DNA of 64,000 bases, taken from UBA1858 sp964636225. Its GTDB lineage: Bacteria > Pseudomonadota > Gammaproteobacteria > UBA4575. The translations under genes and the position numbers were made by a program. The notes under the pieces are model-generated. The model made no database searches and had not been told where the DNA came from. It saw nothing but the letters and a program-made list of their open reading frames with translations. Of the stretch, positions 8,841-17,681 are shown piece after piece; the first letter of the stretch is position 1, and every line of letters begins with the position of its first letter. Where the stretch lies: positions 79,810 through 143,809 of the forward strand of contig CAZWQM010000003.1 of assembly GCA_964636225.1 (NCBI GenBank). Reading direction: 5' to 3'.

Positions 8841-9914
8841 TTAAGCAGCCGCAGTATCTTTTGCCTGACGTCTCGCCTGAACTGCTTTGGCAAATTGTTC
8901 AAGCAATTTTTCTGTGTCTTCCCAGTTGATACACGCATCCGTCACACTTTGACCATATGTTTCCGCTTTTCCGTTAAGAACATTTTGGCGACCTTCTACC
9001 AGATTACTTTCCACCATAACACCGAATATTCTTTTCTCACCGGATGACAATTGCTTGCAGATATCTTCTGCCACATCTTTTTGCTTGTCATGTTGCTTGA
9101 GACTATTGGCGTGACTACAGTCAACCATGACGCGAGGTGACAGATTGGCTTTTTGCAGACTTTCACACGCTTCATTAATGCTGTCCTTATCGTAATTGGT
9201 CGCTTTACCTCCACGTAGAATCACATGGCAATCCGGATTACCCGAGGTTGAAAAAATAGCAGATTTACCTTCCTTGGTGACTGAAAGGAAATGATGTGGA
9301 CGGGTTGCAGACCCAATCGCATCGACGGCGACTTGCAAGCCTCCATCTGTAGCATTTTTGAATCCGACAGGGCAGGACAAACCTGAAGCGAGTTCTCTGT
9401 GTACCTGACTCTCGGTAGTGCGCGCCCCTATCGCACCCCAACTGACCAGATCCGCAACATATTGCGGACTGATCAGATCAAGATATTCCGTACCGGCAGG
9501 AATGCCCAGGTTATTCAAATCCAGTAATAATTCTCGAGCCAGTCTAAGACCGGTATTGATTTCAAAACTGTCGTCCAGCTTCGGATCGTTAATCAAGCCT
9601 TTCCAGCCAACTGTAGTACGCGGCTTTTCAAAATATACACGCATGATAATCAGCAGGTCTTTTGACCATTTGTTAATTTGCTTTAGTAAACGCTGTGCAT
9701 AATCACGTGCTGCTTTGGGGTCGTGGATCGAACAGGGCCCCACTACCACAACTAAACGATCATCATCACCTTGAAGAATTTTTTGAATTTCAGTACGCGC
9801 CTGATGGACACAGCTGGAAGCGTCATCTGACATAGGAAATTCTTCCAGCACCTGCAATGGGGTGCTGACTTCTTTCATTTCAATAATTCGCAGATCGTCA
9901 GTTTGGTATCTCAT
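8841..9914 (-). CDS. aroG: 3-deoxy-7-phosphoheptulonate (DAHP) synthase, class I, AroG-like
   Basis: A 357-residue class I-alpha DAHP synthase that condenses PEP and erythrose 4-phosphate, the first step of the shikimate pathway. Diagnostic stretches are VVVGPCSIHDP, RVYFEKPRTTVGWKGLINDP, WGAIGARTTESQVHRELASGLSCPVGFKN, and VMVDCSHANS. The N-terminal MRYQTDDLRI matches the phenylalanine-sensitive AroG branch, although allosteric specificity cannot be read safely. The gene sits between hisG (14 bases upstream) and hisD (18 bases downstream), so aromatic and histidine synthesis would be co-transcribed here. Confidence 0.92.
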   Translation of the reverse strand: MRYQTDDLRIIEMKEVSTPLQVLEEFPMSDDASSCVHQARTEIQKILQGDDDRLVVVVGPCSIHDPKAARDYAQRLLKQINKWSKDLLIIMRVYFEKPRTTVGWKGLINDPKLDDSFEINTGLRLARELLLDLNNLGIPAGTEYLDLISPQYVADLVSWGAIGARTTESQVHRELASGLSCPVGFKNATDGGLQVAVDAIGSATRPHHFLSVTKEGKSAIFSTSGNPDCHVILRGGKATNYDKDSINEACESLQKANLSPRVMVDCSHANSLKQHDKQKDVAEDICKQLSSGEKRIFGVMVESNLVEGRQNVLNGKAETYGQSVTDACINWEDTEKLLEQFAKAVQARRQAKDTAAA

Positions 9915-9928
9915 TCTGTTATTCCTGT

Positions 9929-10564
9929 TTAACTTTTCTCAATGGCTTTGCGAAATTGTTCGACAATACTTTGTAGTGTATCAAATCTAACTTTCAATGA
10001 CGCCTTATTCGCGACTAAACGAGAGCTAATATCTTCTATAAGTTCCAGTGGTTGTAAACCATTGGCACGCAGAGTGTTGCCAGTATCAACCAGATCCACA
10101 ATTAAATCTGCCAACCCGGTCAAAGGAGCCAGTTCCATCGAGCCGTATAATTTGATTATTTCAACCTGTTTTCCCTGCTGGGCAAAATATTGCTGTGCAG
10201 AGTGCACATATTTAGTTGCGACTTTAAGTCTTTTCCCTGTGTCAGGCATATCCGATTTACCCGCCACCATGAGTCGACATTTACAAATATTCAGATCCAG
10301 CAGTTCATAAAGTCCGTCACCCTGCGTCTCCATCAGAGTATCTTTACCTGCGATGCCAAGATCAGCCGCACCATACTGCACATAAGTCGGTACATCAGTG
10401 GCACGAATCACTACCACGCGCACATTCGGATTTTGCGTATCGACCAGTAACTTACGTGTTTTATCCAGATCTTCTACAGGTGACATCCCCATTGCTTCAA
10501 GCAGTGGCAGGGTGTCTTTTAGAATACGCCCTTTAGAAATGGCTAAAGTAATCTTTTTATTCAT
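9929..10564 (-). CDS. hisG: ATP phosphoribosyltransferase, short form
   Basis: A 211-residue HisG catalysing the first committed step of histidine synthesis (ATP + PRPP). KITLAISKGRI, ADLGIAGKDTL and the PRPP-binding region VDLVDTGNTL are present. The protein lacks the C-terminal regulatory ACT-like domain of long HisG (about 300 residues), so it belongs to the short form that works in a complex with the HisRS-like regulatory subunit HisZ; no hisZ lies in this window and it should be elsewhere. It follows murA by 24 bases and is probably part of the same transcript. Confidence 0.95.
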   Translation of the reverse strand: MNKKITLAISKGRILKDTLPLLEAMGMSPVEDLDKTRKLLVDTQNPNVRVVVIRATDVPTYVQYGAADLGIAGKDTLMETQGDGLYELLDLNICKCRLMVAGKSDMPDTGKRLKVATKYVHSAQQYFAQQGKQVEIIKLYGSMELAPLTGLADLIVDLVDTGNTLRANGLQPLELIEDISSRLVANKASLKVRFDTLQSIVEQFRKAIEKS

Positions 10565-10588
10565 GGATTCCGGATTTATTCAACGCGC

Positions 10589-11848
10589 TCAATTTGGAAG
10601 TCTTTGTATATTGGCGCCCAGTTGTGACAATTTTTCTTCAATACATTCGTAACCACGATCGATATGATATATGCGATCGACTATCGTATCGCCCTGAGCA
10701 GCAATTGCGGCCAGAATCAGGCTGGCGGATGCTCGCAAATCTGTCGCCATTACCGGCGCTGCGGTCAAATGATCCACCCCAGTGACGACTGCAGTATTCC
10801 CTTCAACGCTGATTTTAGCACCCATTCTTTGCAGCTCCTGAACATGCATAAACCTGTTTTCAAACACGGTTTCGATAATCGTGCCAGAACCTTCTGCAAC
10901 TGCATTCAGCGCCATGAACTGTGCCTGCATATCCGTAGGAAACTCAGGATAAGGAGAAGTGCGAATATTAACGCTTTTAGGTCGATTTCCTTTCATATCC
11001 AACTGCACCCAGTCTTCACCGGTATCGATAAAAGCACCGCAATCTTCAAGCTTCTGTAGTATTGCATCCAGAGTTCTGGGCGCGGTATGAGTCACTTTAA
11101 CGCATCCCCTTGAAATTGCTCCTGCAACCAAAAAGGTCCCGGTCTCAATTCGATCCGGTAATACCGAAAAATTACATCCTTCCAAACGAGACACACCGTG
11201 GATAGTGAGACAATCCGTCCCTGCACCCTCGATTTGGGCGCCCATAGTCGTCAGGCAGTTCACCAGATCCGTCACTTCCGGTTCACGCGCGGCATTTTCA
11301 ATAACCGTGGTCCCTTCTGCCAGTACAGCCGCCATAACCAAATTTTCAGTACCCGTCACAGTGACACAGTCAAGGACAATTCGAGCGCCTTTCAGGCGTG
11401 ATGCAGACGCTTTAATATAACCACCCTCTACTTCAATTTTAGCGCCTAGTGCACGCAGGCCCTGAATGTGCAGATCCACCGGCCGCGTGCCAATCGCACA
11501 CCCTCCCGGCAATGACACTTCCGCCTGGCCAAATCGTGACACCAAAGGTCCCAACACAAGAATGGAAGCACGCATGGTCTTCACCAGATTATAAGGCGCA
11601 ATAAAGTGCGAAATTGAGCTGGCGTCGGATTCGATATTCATACGCTCATCCACTGTTAACGACACACCCATTTCACCCAGCAATCCCATAATTGTCGTGA
11701 CATCCAGCAGATGCGGGACATTACCGATTGTCATAGGGGTATCCGCCAATAAAGAGGCCGCCAGAATGGGCAATACAGCATTTTTAGAACCTGAGGCTCT
11801 TACTTTCCCATTGAGTGGTTGACCACCGGAGACTAAGAGTTTTTCCAT
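10589..11848 (-). CDS. murA: UDP-N-acetylglucosamine 1-carboxyvinyltransferase
   Basis: A 419-residue MurA, the cytoplasmic enzyme that transfers enolpyruvate from PEP to UDP-GlcNAc, first step of peptidoglycan synthesis. SGSKNAVLPILAASLL at the N-terminus and the active-site loop PGGCAIGTRPVDLH, whose Cys117 is the fosfomycin-reactive residue, are clear. Length matches the family. It lies downstream of mlaB (75-base gap) and upstream of hisG. In many gammaproteobacteria a bolA-like gene (ibaG) sits between mlaB and murA; it is absent here. Confidence 0.97.
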   Translation of the reverse strand: MEKLLVSGGQPLNGKVRASGSKNAVLPILAASLLADTPMTIGNVPHLLDVTTIMGLLGEMGVSLTVDERMNIESDASSISHFIAPYNLVKTMRASILVLGPLVSRFGQAEVSLPGGCAIGTRPVDLHIQGLRALGAKIEVEGGYIKASASRLKGARIVLDCVTVTGTENLVMAAVLAEGTTVIENAAREPEVTDLVNCLTTMGAQIEGAGTDCLTIHGVSRLEGCNFSVLPDRIETGTFLVAGAISRGCVKVTHTAPRTLDAILQKLEDCGAFIDTGEDWVQLDMKGNRPKSVNIRTSPYPEFPTDMQAQFMALNAVAEGSGTIIETVFENRFMHVQELQRMGAKISVEGNTAVVTGVDHLTAAPVMATDLRASASLILAAIAAQGDTIVDRIYHIDRGYECIEEKLSQLGANIQRLPN

Positions 11849-11923
11849 TAATAATTTATTCTAATCGAAGAGTTGGCGCGGCAAGCTTACAACGCCACAA
11901 GAGAAATAGCGTAATTTTTTTCG

Positions 11924-12223
11924 TTAGGTGGAATAAAAAAGCTTTTCCAACTGATTGTTTTCTATCAATACGGCAATCTTATCGGATTCGCCCTGCAGTG
12001 AAAATTTCTTATCCTTGAAGTTGGCCCAGCGCGCCCACGCCACCAGCAATGCCAAACCGCCGCTATCGACTTTGGCGACATGGCTAACATCAATACTGAT
12101 AGACGACGCCTGTATTGGAGGGAATAATTTAAGCGACTGCGCCCATAACCCGGGCACGGTTTGAATCGTCAAATCACTCTCGACCCTAAATGTGCCCTCG
12201 CCCAGGCTTTGCAATTCATTCAT
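11924..12223 (-). CDS. mlaB: STAS-domain protein of the Mla phospholipid transporter
   Basis: A 99-residue STAS protein, the small cytoplasmic subunit that stabilises the MlaFEDB complex through the ATPase. The conserved SIDVSHVAKVDSGGLALLVAWARW segment (STAS core around the SGG loop) is visible. I chose the ATG at 12223 (MNELQSLGEG), 13 bases after the mlaC stop; a longer frame reaches an ATG at 12280 but would overlap mlaC by 44 bases and adds unconserved sequence. It is the last gene of the mlaFEDCB operon. Confidence 0.85.
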   Translation of the reverse strand: MNELQSLGEGTFRVESDLTIQTVPGLWAQSLKLFPPIQASSISIDVSHVAKVDSGGLALLVAWARWANFKDKKFSLQGESDKIAVLIENNQLEKLFYST

Positions 12224-12236
12224 CGTCTCAGGTGAA

Positions 12237-12863
12237 CTAGCCGGCCGCAGCTTCAGTGCTTGTGTTTGATGCGTCGGCATTAGTGGCCGCCAGACGCTGG
12301 ATTAAAGCATCCAGAGACGTTTCACTGATCTCCTGAGAAAAGCTGGTGCGGAAGTTTTTAATCAAACTCAACCCATCGACAACCAAGTCAAAGACTTTCC
12401 ATTGACCATCTTTTTGCCAGAATACATAGTCGACTTGCAATGGGGTGCCGTTGCCAATATTCAGACTGGACTTAACCCGGTGGCGCTTTCCCTCTTGTTC
12501 CCCTTGCGGTGGAAATACGGTGACTTTGGCATGCCCATAATCCGCAACAGATTTGGCATAAGTGCGAATCAGCATCGACTTAAACTCTTCAATAAATTGT
12601 TGGCGTTGCTCTTCGTTGGCCGTTTTCCAATGCTTGCCCAAAATCAATTTCCCCATGGATTGTAAATCGATCACTGGCAGTATCAGATCGTTAATCACCT
12701 GATTGGCATAGCCTTCCTCATTTTTAATTCGATCGGACTGCTCATTAATAATCTGCAACAACTCCGAAGAAGTTTGTTCAACAATCTGCTCAGGAGTGCG
12801 CTCATCGGCACTCACCCAGGCCGTCCACCCACATAAAGCTAAAATTAATAGTAGTTTTTTCAT
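12237..12863 (-). CDS. mlaC: Periplasmic phospholipid-binding protein of the Mla system
   Basis: A 208-residue secreted protein that carries phospholipids between the outer-membrane MlaA complex and the inner-membrane MlaFEDB. It opens with a signal peptide (MKKLLLILALCGWTAWVSA) and then shows the MlaC/Ttg2D pattern: PEQIVEQTSSELL, the ILGKHWKTANEEQRQQFIEEFKSMLIRTYAK block, and VFDLVVDGLSLIKNFRTSF near the C-terminus. It sits 30 bases after mlaD. Length and layout are normal for the family. Confidence 0.93.
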   Translation of the reverse strand: MKKLLLILALCGWTAWVSADERTPEQIVEQTSSELLQIINEQSDRIKNEEGYANQVINDLILPVIDLQSMGKLILGKHWKTANEEQRQQFIEEFKSMLIRTYAKSVADYGHAKVTVFPPQGEQEGKRHRVKSSLNIGNGTPLQVDYVFWQKDGQWKVFDLVVDGLSLIKNFRTSFSQEISETSLDALIQRLAATNADASNTSTEAAAG

Positions 12864-12893
12864 TATTCTATTCCTCTAAACTTAGCCTCCAGA

Positions 12894-13352
12894 TTAGCTG
12901 GAAGCGGTGTTGGATATAAATTTACTGATTATCTCTTCAAGTACCACTGCAGACTGTGTGAATTCGATTTCATCACCATCTTTTAGAGTCTCATCCTCGG
13001 CACCAGGTTCCAATGCAATATACTGTTCGCCAAGCAACCCGGCCGTATAAATACTTGCTGAGGTATCAACCGTGAAATAATTATGGTCTTGATCCACCCG
13101 CAAAGTCACTTTTGCCTGCAACCGATTCGGATCAAATACAATGCCACTGACTTGACCGATACGTACGCCTGAGACGGTAATCGCGGATCTGACTTTCAAT
13201 CCACCTATATTCTCAAAATATGCGGTTAAATAATAGCCTTCCTTGGATGAGTGCGTACCAAAGTTACTCACGTTCATGGCCAGTACGAATAGCGCCACGC
13301 CGCCGGCTAAAACAAATAACCCCACTGCAATTTCCATAAATCTCGTTGTCAT
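12894..13352 (-). CDS. mlaD: MCE-domain lipid-shuttle protein of the Mla system
   Basis: A 152-residue inner-membrane protein with one N-terminal transmembrane helix (about residues 8-27) and an MCE domain (about 40-118) in which AYFENIGGLKVRSAITVSGVRIGQV and GLLGEQYIALEPG are clear. MlaD forms a hexameric ring that channels phospholipids from MlaE to periplasmic MlaC. It is 17 bases downstream of mlaE and 30 upstream of mlaC, transcribed as one unit. Confidence 0.94.
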   Translation of the reverse strand: MTTRFMEIAVGLFVLAGGVALFVLAMNVSNFGTHSSKEGYYLTAYFENIGGLKVRSAITVSGVRIGQVSGIVFDPNRLQAKVTLRVDQDHNYFTVDTSASIYTAGLLGEQYIALEPGAEDETLKDGDEIEFTQSAVVLEEIISKFISNTASS

Positions 13353-13369
13353 AAGTGATCTCTCATAAT

Positions 13370-14152
13370 TTAAATGTCACTAAACATCAATGCCGTAAGT
13401 ATGAAGTCAAGCGCCAGCACTGCTACAGCGGAACGTACTACGGTTCTGGTGGTTGCGCGACTCACGCCTTCTGCGGTAGGAATGGCGTCATAACCTTGAT
13501 ATAGCGCTATCCAGTTACATGCAATTCCAAATACAAAACTCTTAATGACTCCGTTGATAATATCGCCGGAGAAATCAACATTCGATTGCATTTGCGACCA
13601 GTATGCACCGGAATCGACACCCAGCAGACCTACTCCCACAAAATAGCCGCCCATCACACCTACCACGCTAAAGATAGCCGCCAGTAATGGCATGGAAATA
13701 ATCCCTGCCAAAAATCTGGGTGCAATAATCCTGCGAATCGGATCCACTGCCATCATTTCCATTGAAGCCAGCTGCTCGGTGGTTTTCATTAAACCGATTT
13801 CTGCAGTTAAGGCAGAACCCGCTCGTCCAGCATACAGTAAGCCGGTAACGACCGGCCCCAGTTCACGTACCAGTGATAAAGCTACAAAGATACCCAACGA
13901 TTCTTCGGCATTGAATTTGGCAAAATTCACATATCCCTGCAGTCCCAGCACCATCCCTACAAACAGGCCAGAAACGGCAATAATGATAAGCGACAAAACA
14001 CCCACAGAATATATTTCACGCAGGGTTAGCCGAAAGCGCAGAATTGCAACACTCAGTCCCTTCAGCACGCTCAGGAAAAACAGCGTTGATCGCCCTGAAG
14101 ATTCAAATACAAGCAGACCTTGCTTACCCAAATTTTGCAGCCAGTCCAGCAT
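13370..14152 (-). CDS. mlaE: Permease subunit of the Mla phospholipid transporter
   Basis: A 260-residue integral membrane protein of the MlaE/PF02405 family with 5-6 hydrophobic segments and the characteristic stretch ELGPVVTGLLYAGRAGSALTAEIGLMKTTEQLASMEMMAVDP. It is the permease core of the ABC-type system keeping outer-membrane lipid asymmetry. I chose the ATG at 14152 (MLDWLQNLGKQG), which follows the mlaF stop codon by a single base (TAATATG) and suggests translational coupling; the frame stays open to 14230 but that would overlap mlaF. Confidence 0.93.
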   Translation of the reverse strand: MLDWLQNLGKQGLLVFESSGRSTLFFLSVLKGLSVAILRFRLTLREIYSVGVLSLIIIAVSGLFVGMVLGLQGYVNFAKFNAEESLGIFVALSLVRELGPVVTGLLYAGRAGSALTAEIGLMKTTEQLASMEMMAVDPIRRIIAPRFLAGIISMPLLAAIFSVVGVMGGYFVGVGLLGVDSGAYWSQMQSNVDFSGDIINGVIKSFVFGIACNWIALYQGYDAIPTAEGVSRATTRTVVRSAVAVLALDFILTALMFSDI

Positions 14153-14153
14153 A

Positions 14154-14978
14154 TTAGCGTCCTGCCAGCAGGTCCTGAATATACTCAGGCGCTGGATAGT
14201 GGAATGGTGCCGGACCATCCGGATATCCATTCAAAAATTGCTGCACCCACTCCGAACTACTGTTTCGCAAACTGGCCGGGGTCCCGGACTCAACAATCTC
14301 ACCATCGGAAATGACATAGATATAGTCAGCAATCGATAAGGTCTCTTCCACATCATGCGAAACAACAATGCTGGTTAGTCCCAGCACCTGATTAAGCTGT
14401 TTAATCAGAGTCACGATCGTACCTTTGGTGATCGGGTCCAAACCAGTAAAGGGTTCGTCATACATAATCATCATGGGATCCAAAACAATGGCTCTGGCCA
14501 GAGCTACACGCCGTGCCATACCACCTGATAACTGACTTGGCATTAACTTGCGTGCTCCCCGCAAACCCACCGCTTCAAGTTTCATCAACACTAAATCACG
14601 AATAATTTGTTCGGGTAATTTCGTATGTTCCCTTAACGGAAACGCCACATTTTCGTAAACATCCAGGTCAGTAAGCAGTGCGCCACTCTGGAATAGCATT
14701 CCCATACGTTTGCGCAGCTCAAACAAAGAAGAGCGACTGATCGCATTGACATCCTGACCCTGTATGTAAACTTTTCCGTCTGAGGGCTTCAGTTGACCGG
14801 CAATGAGTTTCAATAAAGTCGTCTTGCCTGTTCCACTGGGGCCCATAAAGGCAGTCATTTGGCCACGGCGAATGTCCAGACTCAGGCCTTTGAAAATTGC
14901 ATTCTGGCCACGTGAGAAATACATATCGCGTATTTCTATCAAAGGCTCTGAGCTAGTATGTTCTGTAGTTTCAGTCAT
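14154..14978 (-). CDS. mlaF: ATPase subunit of the Mla phospholipid transporter
   Basis: A 274-residue ABC ATPase. Walker A GPSGTGKTTL, the Q-loop region LFQSGALLTDLDVYENVAFPL, signature LSGGMARRVALARA, Walker B MIMYDEPF and the switch HDVEET are all present. It is the first gene of the mlaFEDCB operon and is divergent from the yrbG-type exchanger gene, with 174 bases between the two starts that must hold both promoters. Confidence 0.95.
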   Translation of the reverse strand: MTETTEHTSSEPLIEIRDMYFSRGQNAIFKGLSLDIRRGQMTAFMGPSGTGKTTLLKLIAGQLKPSDGKVYIQGQDVNAISRSSLFELRKRMGMLFQSGALLTDLDVYENVAFPLREHTKLPEQIIRDLVLMKLEAVGLRGARKLMPSQLSGGMARRVALARAIVLDPMMIMYDEPFTGLDPITKGTIVTLIKQLNQVLGLTSIVVSHDVEETLSIADYIYVISDGEIVESGTPASLRNSSSEWVQQFLNGYPDGPAPFHYPAPEYIQDLLAGR

Positions 14979-15152
14979 AGGTGTGTTTTTTTAAAGCGCA
15001 ATCATACGTGGTCTATTGATATTAGTGAATATGAAAAATTATCAATCAGCTCTAGCATCAAGCCAGTAATAGCCCAGCAATATATAAAGTGAGATTTAAA
15101 ATTAGGCCAAAACAAAACATGTATAATCGCCTCTTTCCAAATACTTATTCTT

Positions 15153-16103
15153 ATGATCAGCATCATTTTAGGACTTCTTATCGGTTTCGCTTTGCTCATT
15201 TGGAGTGCGGACCGTTTCGTTATTGGTGCGGTAGGTTTGGCTAAAAACTTTAATCTTTCTCCTCTAGTGATTGGTGTCATTATTATCGGCTTTGGCACCT
15301 CGGCGCCCGAATTATTGATTTCAGGCGTCTCTGCATGGCAGGGCAACAGCGGGCTGGCGATTGGTAATGCAGTGGGATCCAATATCACTAACATCGCGCT
15401 TATTCTCGGAGTCACTGCATTTCTCACGCCCATATTGGTTGCCCGTCAAACACTGCGCCGAGAATTTCCAATACTGTTTTTCTCGATGGGACTAGCGTGG
15501 TGGTTATTGCGTGATTTTATACTTTCCTTGTGGGATGCGATAATACTTCTGACCACGCTTATTCTTGTGATTGGCTACTTGGTAAGCACCTCTAAACCTG
15601 AGACGGCCGAACAGGATGACGAGATATCTAATAGTAATCTGGGAATTTCTATGTTCTGGACAGTCTCAGGCCTGGCATTATTACTTGTCAGCTCCAACAT
15701 TCTTGTTTCCGCTTGCGTGAAGCTTGCCCAGCTATTTGGCATCTCTGATTTAGTAATTGGTCTAACCATCGTCGCCATTGGAACCAGTTTGCCGGAACTG
15801 GCCGCCTCTGTGACAGGCGCACTTAAACATCATACCGATTTAGCCATCGGCAATGTGCTGGGGTCCAATGTGTTCAATACTCTGGGTGTAATCAGTATCC
15901 CTCGCTTCTTTCACGCCTATGAGATTCCCTCGGAAGTACTGACGCGCGACTTTCCTATCATGTTCGGGATTACACTATTTTTACTCGGGCTGGCATTTTT
16001 CACCCACAAAGGCAGAGGTATGTACCGTGTTAGTGGAAGCCTCTTATTGTTATCCTTTATTGGCTTTCAGGTTCTCCTTTATATACAAAACATACCGAGC
16101 TGA
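15153..16103 (+). CDS. yrbG: Calcium/sodium antiporter, YrbG family
   Basis: A 316-residue inner-membrane exchanger of the CaCA superfamily with about ten hydrophobic segments arranged as two inverted halves. The two alpha-repeat signatures are visible: GFGTSAPELLISG with IGNAVGSNITN in the first half and AIGTSLPELAASV with IGNVLGSNVFN in the second. In E. coli the homologue stands at the head of the kdsD-kdsC-lptCAB cluster, as here. Substrate preference is inferred from the family only. It ends 9 bases before kdsD. Confidence 0.92.
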   Translation: MISIILGLLIGFALLIWSADRFVIGAVGLAKNFNLSPLVIGVIIIGFGTSAPELLISGVSAWQGNSGLAIGNAVGSNITNIALILGVTAFLTPILVARQTLRREFPILFFSMGLAWWLLRDFILSLWDAIILLTTLILVIGYLVSTSKPETAEQDDEISNSNLGISMFWTVSGLALLLVSSNILVSACVKLAQLFGISDLVIGLTIVAIGTSLPELAASVTGALKHHTDLAIGNVLGSNVFNTLGVISIPRFFHAYEIPSEVLTRDFPIMFGITLFLLGLAFFTHKGRGMYRVSGSLLLLSFIGFQVLLYIQNIPS

Positions 16104-16112
16104 TCAAAAGTG

Positions 16113-17090
16113 ATGGAACTCAACTCCAAACAGGCGATTACACTGGCAAAAGCAGTTATTCAGGAAGAAGCTAATGCGGTACTCGATTTATCGGATCGAA
16201 TTGACCAGCAGTTTATTTCTGCATGTAACTTATTGCTTAACTGCGAAGGAAGGATTGTTGTTTTAGGTATTGGCAAATCAGGCCATATTGGACGCAAAAT
16301 TGCGGCCACTCTTGCCAGCACCGGCAGTCCGGCCTTTTTCATCAGCGCCGCTGAAGCGGCACATGGTGATTTAGGCATGATTGATTCACGGGATGTTGCC
16401 CTACTTCTGTCCAACTCTGGAGAATCGAATGAGCTACTTTCGCTGCTTGTCCCACTCAAAAGGCTGGGTATTCCATTGGTCTCTTTAACCGGGAACCATC
16501 AATCCAGTCTGGCAAGCAATGCACATGTCAATCTTGATGTATCCGTCAAACACGAGGCCTGCCCATTGGGACTGGCGCCCACCACTAGCACAGTCGCCAT
16601 GCTAGCCATGGGTGATGCACTGGCGATTGCGCTACTGGATGCACGTGGTTTTAATGAAGATGATTTCGCGCGCTCGCACCCGGGAGGAAGACTTGGCCGA
16701 CGCTTATTAACACGCGTGGCAGACATCATGCATAAAGATACTGAAATTCCTGCGGTGCAGTGTGATGTCAGCTTGAAGCAAGGGTTACTTGAAATGACCA
16801 GCAAAAATCTGGGCATGACAGCGGTCACCGATGCAACAAATCATTTACTTGGCATTTTCACAGATGGTGATTTGAGACGCACGCTAGATGCCGATCTGGA
16901 CGTAAACAATACGCTAATAAAAGATGTGATGACTGCCAACTGCCACACCGCGCACGCAGATCAACTGGCCGCAGAAATTTTGGAAATCATGCAAAAACTT
17001 CGCATCAACTCTATACCAGTTGTAAATCATGAAAATGAACTTATCGGCGCACTGAACATGCACGACTTGCTCAGCGCAGGTGTTTTTTAA
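16113..17090 (+). CDS. kdsD: D-arabinose 5-phosphate isomerase
   Basis: A 325-residue cytoplasmic enzyme interconverting ribulose 5-phosphate and arabinose 5-phosphate, the first step of Kdo synthesis for LPS. An N-terminal SIS domain (about residues 30-180; VVLGIGKSGHIGRKIAATLASTGSPAFF, then LLSNSGESNEL and PLGLAPTTSTVAMLAMGDALA) is followed by two CBS domains (about 205-325). I start at the ATG at 16113; a GTG at 16110 immediately before it is possible. Its neighbour kdsC encodes a later Kdo enzyme, supporting the call. Confidence 0.94.
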   Translation: MELNSKQAITLAKAVIQEEANAVLDLSDRIDQQFISACNLLLNCEGRIVVLGIGKSGHIGRKIAATLASTGSPAFFISAAEAAHGDLGMIDSRDVALLLSNSGESNELLSLLVPLKRLGIPLVSLTGNHQSSLASNAHVNLDVSVKHEACPLGLAPTTSTVAMLAMGDALAIALLDARGFNEDDFARSHPGGRLGRRLLTRVADIMHKDTEIPAVQCDVSLKQGLLEMTSKNLGMTAVTDATNHLLGIFTDGDLRRTLDADLDVNNTLIKDVMTANCHTAHADQLAAEILEIMQKLRINSIPVVNHENELIGALNMHDLLSAGVF

Positions 17091-17122
17091 TAACTGACAA
17101 AAAATATACACAACAATTTAAC

Positions 17123-17656
17123 ATGCAAAAACACGCTCTATATGAAGCCGCCAGCCAAATACAAATGGTTGTATTTGATGTGGATGGTGTTTTTACAGAT
17201 GGCAGCATCTGGATTAATCATTTAGGCGAGGAAACCAAATCATTTAATGTTCGCGATGGACACGGTGTTCGCATGTTGATTCATTACGGAGTTAATGTGG
17301 CCGTGCTATCAGGGCGTGAATCTAAAGCCGTTAATGTTCGCATGAATGAATTAGGTGTGACGGACGTGTTACAGGGACACATAGACAAGCGTCGTACCCT
17401 GACTGAATTTATTCAGAGCAAAGATCTAGATGCAACAGAAGTAGCTTTCGTAGGAGATGATATTGTAGATGTCCCAGCAATGCAGCTGACAGGCCTATCT
17501 ATAGCCGTTGCCGATGCACATGACTGGGTAAAAAAACATGCCAACTATGTCACTCAGGCTCGTGGCGGAAAGGGCGCCGTGCGTGAAGTATGTGAACTGA
17601 TCCTGGATGCAAAAGGTCTACTGAGTACAGCCTTAAATTACAATCTGCGCCAGTAG
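17123..17656 (+). CDS. kdsC: 3-deoxy-D-manno-octulosonate 8-phosphate phosphatase
   Basis: A 177-residue HAD-superfamily phosphatase releasing Kdo from Kdo-8-phosphate. The catalytic DxD motif is FDVDGVFTDG (about residues 18-27); later HAD motifs are AVLSGRES, KRRTLTEF and FVGDDIVDVPAM. The protein has the small size without a large cap expected of KdsC, which works as a tetramer. It sits between kdsD (32 bases) and lptC (25 bases). Confidence 0.95.
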   Translation: MQKHALYEAASQIQMVVFDVDGVFTDGSIWINHLGEETKSFNVRDGHGVRMLIHYGVNVAVLSGRESKAVNVRMNELGVTDVLQGHIDKRRTLTEFIQSKDLDATEVAFVGDDIVDVPAMQLTGLSIAVADAHDWVKKHANYVTQARGGKGAVREVCELILDAKGLLSTALNYNLRQ

Positions 17657-17681
17657 GCTCTGGACAACAGGGATATAAAAA

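Noticed and set aside
15002..15433. Open frame of 143 codons on the minus strand opposite the exchanger gene
   Set aside because: It is antisense to the well-conserved YrbG sequence, has no family resemblance, and its composition is explained by the codon pattern of the other strand.
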